Source: Methanomassiliicoccaceae archaeon
Lineage (GTDB): Archaea; Thermoplasmatota; Thermoplasmata; Methanomassiliicoccales; Methanomethylophilaceae
Length of the DNA stretch: 11,904 bases
Direction of reading: 5' to 3'
Assembly (NCBI GenBank): GCA_031260545.1
Contig: JAIRJQ010000060.1
Coordinates: forward strand, 1 to 11,904
In this document: piece after piece, positions 1-5,088 of the stretch
How the letters are laid out: each line of letters begins with the position of its first letter
Position numbering within the stretch: position 1 is the stretch's first letter
Notes under the pieces: model-generated
Seen by the model: only the letters and a program-made list of their open reading frames with translations
Told to the model about the DNA's origin: nothing
Database searches by the model: none
Position numbers and translations under genes: made by a program

Positions 1-214
1 GTGTTCTCACTCCGATCCTGCGCGCTTCGATCATCGTCTTAGCTTCATTCTTTGTTCTCGCTGACCGCAGATGCTGATCAAGCTCGGAATGCCTGTATCC
101 TTTGGGAGTCCTTGTTTTAACGACGGCGTCACGTCCTAAATATTCTGATCGGTAAACGGTCGCCTCCGCGCCGCACCCCAGTATTTCCTCATTCACGGCA
201 TGATGATATCTCAT
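1..214 (-). CDS. bud32: Bud32 kinase/ATPase of the KEOPS complex, 5' part only
   Basis: First 71 codons of a gene that runs off the left edge. The product is the small atypical kinase of KEOPS, which works with Kae1 to make t6A37 on ANN-decoding tRNAs. Visible are a short glycine loop (GCGAEATVYR, residues 13-22), the VVK lysine (K33), the family block KGYRHSELD (38-46), LRSARTKNEA (49-58) with the probable helix-C glutamate E57, and ARRIGVRT (64-71). ATG at 214 is the only plausible start: the frame closes at a TAA four codons upstream. Bud32 therefore is not the C-terminal half of a Kae1-Bud32 fusion, the form common in euryarchaea. No Shine-Dalgarno is seen; a TATA-like element lies about 45 bp upstream. 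The catalytic HGD/DFG part lies outside the window. Confidence 0.88.
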   Translation of the reverse strand, partial: MRYHHAVNEEILGCGAEATVYRSEYLGRDAVVKTRTPKGYRHSELDQHLRSARTKNEAKTMIEARRIGVRT

Positions 215-255
215 TCGGCTAAATAATTATCATCGGTTAGATCGATCTCACTGTT

Positions 256-265
256 GTGTATAAGA
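256..265 (-). promoter_or_regulatory. Possible TATA box for bud32
   Basis: On the minus strand this reads TCTTATACAC, about 45 bp before the bud32 ATG. Archaeal initiation about 25 bp downstream of the box would give a leader of 15-20 nt. The match is weak and the assignment tentative. Confidence 0.35.
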
Positions 266-332
266 AAAGATGCATAAGTGATCGTACATTTGCGTTATTT
301 CTAAAGATCTACAATGAAAAGGCGATCAGTGT

Positions 333-366
333 ATGTTAATTTGGCGGAATTCCGCGAAATTAACAT
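333..366. repeat. Palindrome 1, GGAATTCC core, TTAAT/ATTAA flanks
   Basis: Arms of 17 bp (333-349 and 350-366) match with one mismatched pair (G343 against G356). The core GGCGGAATTCCGCG is flanked by ATGTTAATTT and AAATTAACAT. As RNA it would form a long, nearly loopless hairpin; as DNA it is a classic two-fold-symmetric site. It shares its layout with the palindromes centred near 481 and 764. Confidence 0.9.
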
Positions 367-375
367 GTGTTAAAG

Positions 376-391
376 GCCTCGAATTCGAGGC
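376..391. repeat. Palindrome 2, CGAATTCG core, followed by T5
   Basis: Perfect 16-bp palindrome GCCTCGAATTCGAGGC, extendable on the left by AAAG against CTTT with a wobble. On the plus strand it is followed at once by TTTTT (392-396), giving the look of an intrinsic terminator for a plus-strand RNA covering palindrome 1. Its centre lies 34 bp from that of palindrome 1. Confidence 0.9.
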
Positions 392-418
392 TTTTTACAA
401 TTGTTAAATGAAAGTCTT

Positions 419-442
419 AAACCCGTCGAATTCGACGGGTTT
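419..442. repeat. Palindrome 3, perfect 24 bp, CGAATTCG core
   Basis: Perfect two-fold symmetry over 24 bp, centred at 430/431: AAACCCGTCGAA on the left, TTCGACGGGTTT on the right. It shares the AAACCC/GGGTTT outer arms with palindrome 5 and the CGAATTCG core with palindromes 2 and 5. Confidence 0.92.
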
Positions 443-467
443 GGAACGGATATGAGCAGCGCAGATT

Positions 468-495
468 TTAATTCGGAGGGATTCCGCCTGATTAA
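468..495. repeat. Palindrome 4, degenerate copy of the TTAAT/ATTAA type
   Basis: Imperfect palindrome (10 of 14 positions paired), centre GGGATTCC. It lies in a 29-nt direct repeat (460-488) that recurs at 743-771 with two differences. Together with the following linker and palindrome 5 it looks like a second copy of the palindrome 1-linker-palindrome 2 unit, 132 bp further on. Confidence 0.8.
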
Positions 496-504
496 CACAT
501 GTTA

Positions 505-528
505 AAACCCACCGAATTCGGAGGGTTT
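505..528. repeat. Palindrome 5, 24 bp with one mismatch, CGAATTCG core
   Basis: Arms AAACCCACCGAA and TTCGGAGGGTTT pair except for A511 against A522. Outer arms and core match palindrome 3. Its centre lies 35 bp after that of palindrome 4, nearly the spacing between palindromes 1 and 2 (34 bp). The linker before it (TTAACACATGTTAA, 492-505) is the exact reverse complement of the linker at 360-373. Confidence 0.88.
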
Positions 529-574
529 AGAAAATATCTCTCAAGACGACATGTAGTATAATTGTAGTCGACAG

Positions 575-586
575 CAATATAAAAAG
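575..586 (+). promoter_or_regulatory. TATA box for the 615-893/radB transcript
   Basis: The plus strand reads CAATATAAAAAG, a good archaeal box A. Its centre is about 35 bp before the ATG at 615, so transcription should begin close to 605-610 and leave a very short leader with no Shine-Dalgarno. It is the best promoter in the 400-bp divergent region. Confidence 0.7.
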
Positions 587-614
587 ACGTGTTTTTTAAA
601 GCACTGAAATCAAA

Positions 615-893
615 ATGAAAAGATTCTGTATTAAAGAGCGATTGGAAAGAAGGTTTGAAGGAGAAAATACAACGGTGAGTAAAGTAACGATCAGAGGTCT
701 TGACCGTTTCGACTTCTACAGCATTTGGGAGGAACTATTCAACGCAGATTTTAATTCGGCAGGATTCCGCCGAATTAAAAGCGATGAGGCAGGGCACAAC
801 GCATTTGTAACGACAATGTCTCTATGGAAAAAACGAACGAACGCCACCAGGATCATAGCCGGCGCGGCCGAACGATGGGGGCGACAGATATGA
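615..893 (+). CDS. Unrecognised 92-residue protein upstream of radB
   Basis: Not recognised. The product is basic, with no signal peptide or membrane segment. Residues 22-45 (SKVTIRGLDRFDFYSIWEEL) vaguely recall the strand-then-helix opening of ribbon-helix-helix proteins, but that is too weak to name a fold. Support for a real gene: a good TATA box at the right distance, an ATG with a short leader, and a stop that overlaps the best upstream radB start as ATGA (890-893), the coupling style seen at four other junctions here. Against: it contains a copy of the local palindromic repeat (about residues 44-56), and it could be a decayed frame or an untranslated leader for radB. Confidence 0.5.
   Translation: MKRFCIKERLERRFEGENTTVSKVTIRGLDRFDFYSIWEELFNADFNSAGFRRIKSDEAGHNAFVTTMSLWKKRTNATRIIAGAAERWGRQI
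743..780. repeat. Palindrome 6 inside an open reading frame
   Basis: A 12-bp perfect stem (749-760 with 769-780: TTTTAATTCGGC and its complement) around AGGATTCC, preceded by CGCAGA. Positions 743-771 repeat 460-488 with two differences. This copy lies within the 92-codon reading frame at 615-893, where it encodes the stretch ADFNSAGFRRIK, and is read in the same frame as the short open frame over copy 4. In-frame palindromic insertions are known from Rickettsia palindromic elements; whether this is analogous is inference. Confidence 0.88.
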
Positions 894-1624
894 ATAATAA
901 TGCGGCACTTGTGACCCATGACAAACATATTTCAACTTCCTTTTCATTATTGCCGCGTGGTCCTTTGAAACGTGTCCCTATTATGTGTCCGTCCATCGAT
1001 AATCTTCTCGGAGGAGGTATCGAGAACGGAAGCGTCACATTACTTTACGGGGAAGCGGGAACGGGAAAGACGAACATATGCCTGCAGATGGCTTACAATG
1101 TCGCCAGATCAGGCAAAAAAGTAGCCTACATCGATACGGAAGGGTTATCTGCGGAAAGGATAGAGCAGATATTCACAGACGAATCGTACACGAGGGACCT
1201 TCTGGTATTTTCGGCACACACATTCGACGAACAGGGATACGGCATAATACAAGCGGCAAGACAAGCAGAATCCCCGGAAACGAACATCGGTCTGATAATC
1301 GTTGATTCAATGACAATGTTCTACCGTCTCAGATCGGACGACAGTTCGGTTAGAAATGAACTGGTGAGACAGATGGAGATGCTTCTGAATGTCGCAAGAA
1401 AAAGTGACGTTGCCATTCTGATAACCTCACAGGTCTATACGAACATAGGAACGGGAACAATAGAGTTCCTAGGCGGGCACGCGATACAGCACAACGCAAA
1501 AACCATAATACGGTTGGAAAAGAGGGCGAACGGCAAACGTGCCGCCGTTATCGTGAAGCACCGCAGCCTTCCGGAAGGTAGGTCGGCGATATACCGTATC
1601 GTTCAAACGGGCATAGAAGATTAA
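890..1624 (+). CDS. radB: RadB, RecA/Rad51-family recombinase paralogue
   Basis: Euryarchaeal Rad51 paralogue thought to assist RadA in homologous recombination. With the start at 890 it has 244 residues: Walker A GEAGTGKT (54-61), Walker B LIIVD ending at D139, SDVAILITSQVY, and a C-terminal FLGGHAIQHNAKTIIRLEK block followed by VKHRSLPEG. The helix-hairpin-helix N-domain of RadA is absent, as expected for RadB. The start is chosen because ATG 890 overlaps the preceding stop (ATGA). It leaves about 30 residues before the conserved CPSIDNLLGGGIE, more than usual, so TTG 965 or ATG 983 are alternatives. The stop overlaps the convergent GGPP synthase stop by 4 nt, leaving no room for separate terminators. 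Confidence 0.9.
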   Translation: MNNNAALVTHDKHISTSFSLLPRGPLKRVPIMCPSIDNLLGGGIENGSVTLLYGEAGTGKTNICLQMAYNVARSGKKVAYIDTEGLSAERIEQIFTDESYTRDLLVFSAHTFDEQGYGIIQAARQAESPETNIGLIIVDSMTMFYRLRSDDSSVRNELVRQMEMLLNVARKSDVAILITSQVYTNIGTGTIEFLGGHAIQHNAKTIIRLEKRANGKRAAVIVKHRSLPEGRSAIYRIVQTGIED

Positions 1625-2610
1625 ACATCCCTTTTCATCGCGTACTCGGCAAGCGCGATCATGAATTTTTTATCATCGCTTTGTTTCAGATGGTCAAGCT
1701 TTGCGATCGCACGTTTGGTGTAATCCGTTGCCATTGCGATCGCAAAATCAACGGACCCCGCATTTTCCATTATTTTCCTCGCTTTCTGTATCTCATCCTC
1801 AGATGCGTCTATTTTACCGAGTACGGAACGGAACTCTTTCATTATCTTTTGGTCTTTGATATTCTTCAGGGCGTGCGTTACCATAACGGTACTTTTTCCC
1901 TTACGAACGTCGTTGCCTACAGATTTTCCGAGCTTCACAGGATCGCCGATCAGCCCCAATACGTCATCGAACATCTGAAAAGCAACACCAAGGAGCATTG
2001 CATACTCATGTATCGCTTCTACCGCCTTCTTATCCGCGCCCCCCATCATCGCGCCTCCGGCGGCCCCTGCCGCGAACAGGACGCTCGTCTTCAGCCGTAT
2101 CGTTTCAATGTACTCGTCCATTGTGACCTCTTGTCCGTTCTCGTTGTTCACGTCCATCTGCTGTCCGCGGGCAAGGTCCCACACTGCTCTCGTAACGACC
2201 TTGAGAACTTCTCTCATCACACTGTCTGGCACATCGAGTTTCGCTATCACTTCGAGTGCTCTTGCAAAGAGCGCATCGCCCGCGAGTATCGCCGTCGGTC
2301 CGCCGTATTTCACATGTATCGTTGTCATTCCTCTGCGTTTATCATCGCCGTCCATGTAGTCGTCGTGTATCAGCGTGAAATTGTGGATGTACTCGATCGC
2401 GACCGCCAACGGGATCGCCTTTTCTTTATCCCCTCCAACTGCGCCACATGCTGCCAGCACCATCGCCGGCCTCATCCTTTTGCCGCCGGCCCTCGGGTAT
2501 TGTATCGTTGCGGCCATCAGATTGTCGGGTTTTTCCGGAGGAAGGAATTTTTCTATGTATGTGTCGAGATCTTTCGAATATTTTGCAAGTATGTCTTTAA
2601 CGTCGGTCAT
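1621..2610 (-). CDS. idsA: Geranylgeranyl diphosphate synthase (short-chain prenyl transferase)
   Basis: Condenses IPP with DMAPP, GPP and FPP to give GGPP, the side-chain precursor of archaeal ether lipids. Counting 329 residues from ATG 2610: GGKRMRP (42-48), first aspartate motif DDYMD (83-87) followed by RRG, the LKTSVLFAAG helix, and the second motif FQMFDDVLGLIGD (D215, D216), then GKSVGNDVRKGKST. Glycine replaces the last Asp of the second motif, a variant known in archaeal enzymes. Phe five residues before the first motif fits a GGPP maker. The start at 2610 is preferred over the ATG at 2625 because it overlaps the upstream stop as ATGA. Last gene of the isoprenoid operon. Confidence 0.93.
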   Translation of the reverse strand: MTDVKDILAKYSKDLDTYIEKFLPPEKPDNLMAATIQYPRAGGKRMRPAMVLAACGAVGGDKEKAIPLAVAIEYIHNFTLIHDDYMDGDDKRRGMTTIHVKYGGPTAILAGDALFARALEVIAKLDVPDSVMREVLKVVTRAVWDLARGQQMDVNNENGQEVTMDEYIETIRLKTSVLFAAGAAGGAMMGGADKKAVEAIHEYAMLLGVAFQMFDDVLGLIGDPVKLGKSVGNDVRKGKSTVMVTHALKNIKDQKIMKEFRSVLGKIDASEDEIQKARKIMENAGSVDFAIAMATDYTKRAIAKLDHLKQSDDKKFMIALAEYAMKRDV

Positions 2611-3659
2611 AGCTGATCCATCCATTCTTTGGTTCTTCCGAGAACGACACGATCCGCGGACGCCAGCGCTTTTATGTTCTTCGAACCTGTTAACATCATT
2701 GCCCCTCTAAGTTCCTCGCGTATGATCGTCAGTCTCTTTTTCACCGCGTCGGCGGAGACCATCGCATCCTTTAACACCAAGTTCGCGGCCCCGGCGCAGC
2801 ACGCCCCCAATGCGATCGAATTTGCAGCATGCAATCCGTTGCGTATGCCTCCGCTGGCGATCACGGGAATATCCTTTCCGACGGACATCAGAGAGACCGG
2901 TGAAGGAATGCCCCAGTCAAAGAATGTTCTGCCGATGGATTCACGTATGTGGTCCTTCTTCGCCGCTGCGCGGTACATCTCTACCGCAGAAAAACTCGTG
3001 CCTCCCATGCCGGCGATGTCTATCGCCGCGACGCCGATGCCGCTTAATCTTTTCGCGGTCTTTTTGGATATCCCTGCTCCGGTCTCCTTCACTATCATCG
3101 GACACTTTCCTGCGATATTACGTATCGCGTCAAAGCACCCGCATGCGTTCGTGTCGCCTTCCGGCTGTGCGATCTCCTGTAAAAAGTTCAGATGGATGGC
3201 AATGACATCCGCAGATATCAGGTCAAGGGCGTCGCACATCATCTCTTCCGTGAACGCATTCTTATCTTTTTGTTTTACAAGCTGCGGAGCGCCGACATTT
3301 CCGATGACCAAAGGAACATCATAATCTCTGATGACCGCGTAACTCTCCCGGTCGATGTTCTCCATCGCTGCCCGCTGGCTGCCGACGCCCATCCCGATGC
3401 CAAGTTCCGCACAGGCTTCCGCAATGTTCGCGTTTATTTTTTTCGCACCCGAGAAACCGCCTGTTATCGCGGTAACGATGAACGGAAAGCTCAATTTTTT
3501 TCTTAATATGTGAACGCTCATGTCTATGCTGTCCGCATTCAGTTCCGGTAATGCCTCATGTATCAGCTTAACATCATCCCAGTAGCAATAACCGGGTGAA
3601 ACATTCTCGCTGGCACATATTTCAATATGATCCGCTTTCCTTTCCTTCATAAGTGTCAT
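2607..3659 (-). CDS. fni: Type 2 isopentenyl-diphosphate isomerase (FMN-dependent)
   Basis: Interconverts IPP and DMAPP using reduced FMN; a TIM-barrel enzyme unrelated to type 1 IDI. Family signatures in order: ERKADHI at the N terminus, ITGG, GVGSQRA, GNVGAPQL, HLNFLQE followed by PEGD (metal and diphosphate site), VKETGAGIS, GMGGTS, and ASGGIRNGLHAANSIALGA (FMN phosphate site). About 350 residues, the usual length. The frame is open to 3689, but ATG 3659 follows the kinase stop by one base and has a GAGG element close by, so it is preferred. It sits between the kinase that makes IPP and the synthase that uses both isomers. Confidence 0.95.
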   Translation of the reverse strand: MTLMKERKADHIEICASENVSPGYCYWDDVKLIHEALPELNADSIDMSVHILRKKLSFPFIVTAITGGFSGAKKINANIAEACAELGIGMGVGSQRAAMENIDRESYAVIRDYDVPLVIGNVGAPQLVKQKDKNAFTEEMMCDALDLISADVIAIHLNFLQEIAQPEGDTNACGCFDAIRNIAGKCPMIVKETGAGISKKTAKRLSGIGVAAIDIAGMGGTSFSAVEMYRAAAKKDHIRESIGRTFFDWGIPSPVSLMSVGKDIPVIASGGIRNGLHAANSIALGACCAGAANLVLKDAMVSADAVKKRLTIIREELRGAMMLTGSKNIKALASADRVVLGRTKEWMDQL

Positions 3660-3660
3660 C

Positions 3661-4428
3661 TCATTTCCTCGCTCTTGTGCATACAACATCCATACCCTTC
3701 AGCAGTGAGTTCAGTCTTCCGTCCACCGTACCGTTCACAAGTATACAATCCCTGCTGTCCGAGCACATATCAAGCATTGTTCTCATCTTTGCATGAACGC
3801 CGCCGGTAACATCGTCCACCGTCATCTCTGACGGTATCTGCTCAAGTATCTCTTCATTGACTTCCGCAATGAGTTTCGCATCCCTCGATATCTTCGGATC
3901 GCGGTCGTAGATGCCGTCTATATCAGAGACGAATATTATCTTATCCGGCGAAAAGATGTCTGCGAGGCACTTAATTATCCTGTCGCCGGAACATATCCCG
4001 AATCCTTTTTTTGTGTCCGTGACAACATCGCCGAACATGACCGGGACGATGCCTATCGATATGTACATCTGCATGACCTTGGGATCGATATGCAGTTCGT
4101 TATCGTTCATTATGAAACAAGCCCCCGTCGGTATCGAAACGGCCGGTATCCCGGCGTCGATAAGTTCCTTGATGATCAGATTGTTAAGTTCTCTGACATC
4201 GCGCGATACTCTGGCCACCGCATCCGTCTGGTCATCGCGGATGCGGCCTTTCTGCAATTCAAATTCTTTCGCAAGAACGTGTCCGAAAGAACCGGCACCG
4301 TGGACGATCATCACATCTTTTTCTGAATCCTTTATCTCGCGGCACAGTCTCGAAACAACCTCTTTGTTGAACCGTTTGTATTCTTTTTTATCGGTTATCA
4401 CACTGCCGCCGAGTTTGATAAGTATCAT
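3661..4428 (-). CDS. ipk: Isopentenyl phosphate kinase
   Basis: Phosphorylates isopentenyl phosphate to IPP, the last step of the archaeal alternative mevalonate pathways. Amino-acid-kinase fold: KLGGSVITDK (5-14) and HGAGSFGH (43-50); the final His at 50 is the residue that marks this family against other members of the fold and contacts the substrate phosphate. Later blocks are GDVV, GDRI, FVSDIDGIYDRDP and DVTGGVHAKMRTM. Length of 255 residues is typical. First gene of the operon with fni and the GGPP synthase; a TATA box about 28 bp upstream implies an almost leaderless message. Confidence 0.93.
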   Translation of the reverse strand: MILIKLGGSVITDKKEYKRFNKEVVSRLCREIKDSEKDVMIVHGAGSFGHVLAKEFELQKGRIRDDQTDAVARVSRDVRELNNLIIKELIDAGIPAVSIPTGACFIMNDNELHIDPKVMQMYISIGIVPVMFGDVVTDTKKGFGICSGDRIIKCLADIFSPDKIIFVSDIDGIYDRDPKISRDAKLIAEVNEEILEQIPSEMTVDDVTGGVHAKMRTMLDMCSDSRDCILVNGTVDGRLNSLLKGMDVVCTRARK

Positions 4429-4448
4429 CGCATCTTCATTCGAAGCAC

Positions 4449-4463
4449 GATATTAATATTTAA
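4449..4463 (-). promoter_or_regulatory. TATA box of the isoprenoid operon
   Basis: Minus strand reads TAAATATTAATATCG. Initiation about 25 bp downstream falls at 4430-4433, two to five bases before the kinase ATG at 4428, so the message is probably leaderless. It lies between this operon and the 5S gene, so the operon need not depend on 5S read-through. Confidence 0.65.
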
Positions 4464-4500
4464 TCACATGCGGAATACACGTTAACGTAATCGATGAAAG

Positions 4501-4509
4501 ATAAAAAGT
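4501..4509 (-). terminator. Oligo-T terminator of the 5S rRNA gene
   Basis: Directly after the 5S 3' end the minus strand reads ACTTTTTAT. Archaeal RNA polymerase terminates well at oligo-T stretches without a hairpin. Confidence 0.6.
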
Positions 4510-4633
4510 GGTTGACAGCGTTTCTGAGTTCCCGTACGCTCGCGCAATACAGTACAGACAGAGACGCGGGCGGACTTTACTGCCGGGTTCGGAATGGGAC
4601 CGGGTGTGACCCCGCCGCTATGGCCGTCATACC
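4510..4633 (-). rRNA. rrf: 5S ribosomal RNA, isolated gene
   Basis: The minus strand shows 5S hallmarks in order: GACGGCCATAGCGGCGGGG near the 5' end, CACACCCGGTCCCATTCCGA followed by ACCCGGCAGTAAAG (loops B-C and helix III), the TACTGTATTGCGCGAGCGTA arm, then CGGGAACTC and a 3' strand ACGCTGTCAACC. Helix I closes: UGACGG pairs with CUGUCA, and outer GGU pairs with ACC across one bulged A, which sets the ends at 4633 and 4510 (124 nt). A TATA box lies about 25 bp upstream and a T-run follows. No 16S, 23S or tRNA is nearby. Unlinked rRNA genes are known in Thermoplasma and relatives, and the GCGAGCGUACGGGAA arm resembles the thermoplasmal 5S as I remember it. Ends are good to a few bases. Confidence 0.95.
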
Positions 4634-4654
4634 GAAATGTGGGATACAGACCGA

Positions 4655-4667
4655 GTATATAATATTT
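4655..4667 (-). promoter_or_regulatory. TATA box of the 5S rRNA gene
   Basis: Minus strand reads AAATATTATATAC. Its centre is about 26 bp before the deduced 5S 5' end at 4633, the standard archaeal distance. It begins only a few bases beyond the stop codon of the upstream protein gene. Confidence 0.75.
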
Positions 4668-4669
4668 TC

Positions 4670-5044
4670 TTATCGGCAAGCTGGACTCCATCGGGTGACC
4701 GTTTCCCTGAAGCATACGGGCACCTGATGGCAAAGCTCTTTCGCTTTGTATACATGAGCATCCGGGAACGAGGCGAGGATATCATTCGTCGCCTCCGTGC
4801 TCAGGTCAACGTAAATTAAAATGTGATCGGTCTTCCCGGCCCTGATTCCGGAACTGATGAAATTGTGTACGTTCCTGTGATCCATGATCCGTATGATATT
4901 AACGGAATCATCATCCGCAAGACGGTCGGCAAGCATGTCCAGCAGTTTTTCCGGACCCATCCTTCTCTCTCCGGTGAGCGTTCCGGCATTCGGGTCTGAA
5001 AGGAATGAATCTATTCTTACGCTCATACGTTCTCTATAGGGCAT
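4670..5044 (-). CDS. Unrecognised 124-residue cytoplasmic protein
   Basis: I do not recognise this family. It has no signal peptide or membrane segment. The middle alternates predicted strand and helix: KLLDMLADRLADD, then VNIIRIMDHRNVHNFI, then HILIYVDLSTEATNDILASF and AHVYKAKEL, as in small alpha/beta folds. Two His lie in DHRNVHNF (about 55-62) and two Cys near the C terminus. Start at 5044 assumed; ATG 5026 (MSVRIDSFL) is equally possible. A TATA-like TTTATTATC about 30 bp upstream suggests its own promoter, separate from hypC. The stop lies 36 bp before the 5S gene, leaving room only for the 5S promoter. Base composition is like its neighbours. Confidence 0.65.
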   Translation of the reverse strand: MPYRERMSVRIDSFLSDPNAGTLTGERRMGPEKLLDMLADRLADDDSVNIIRIMDHRNVHNFISSGIRAGKTDHILIYVDLSTEATNDILASFPDAHVYKAKELCHQVPVCFRETVTRWSPACR

Positions 5045-5068
5045 TTCAAAGAAAGAATAGCATCCGGA

Positions 5069-5081
5069 AGATAATAAATTT
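5069..5081 (-). promoter_or_regulatory. Probable TATA box of the 124-residue gene
   Basis: Minus strand reads AAATTTATTATCT in the 44-bp gap after the hypC stop. Initiation about 25 bp on would fall near 5050, a few bases before ATG 5044. Confidence 0.5.
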
Positions 5082-5088
5082 TAGTTCC

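Larger units (their letters stand above)
215..614. other. Gene-poor divergent region rich in palindromes
   Basis: Four hundred bases between the divergent starts of bud32 (minus) and the 615-893 gene (plus). There is no conventional gene, tRNA or rRNA. From 333 to 528 it is almost filled by five palindromes with GAATTC or GGATTCC centres, listed separately; 541-614 carries the promoter of the plus-strand gene. Several tiny open frames (314-373, 333-407, 408-455, 452-505, plus strand) exist, but nothing shows they are translated. The region could be a set of operator sites, a template for structured RNA, or an accumulation of palindromic repeats. Confidence 0.8.

Noticed and set aside
376..396. 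Terminator of bud32
   Set aside because: bud32 is transcribed leftwards away from this site; the T-run follows the hairpin only on the plus strand.
333..528. CRISPR-like array
   Set aside because: The repeats differ in sequence, are themselves full palindromes, and the spacing (34, 47, 51, 35 bp) is irregular; no cas genes are present.
333..528. Replication origin
   Set aside because: There is no Orc1/Cdc6 gene nearby and the repeats do not resemble archaeal origin recognition boxes as I know them; palindromes alone are not enough.
1948..1986. Defective second aspartate motif in GGPP synthase (Gly for the last Asp)
   Set aside because: DDxLG-type second motifs are known in archaeal short-chain prenyl transferases, so this is a family variant.
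1681..2616. Long plus-strand open frame antisense to GGPP synthase
   Set aside because: It is a shadow of the strongly conserved minus-strand gene; its translation is rich in Cys, His and Arg with no recognisable domain.
2629..3324. Plus-strand open frame antisense to IPP isomerase
   Set aside because: The minus strand carries every signature of type 2 isomerase; the plus frame has no family features.
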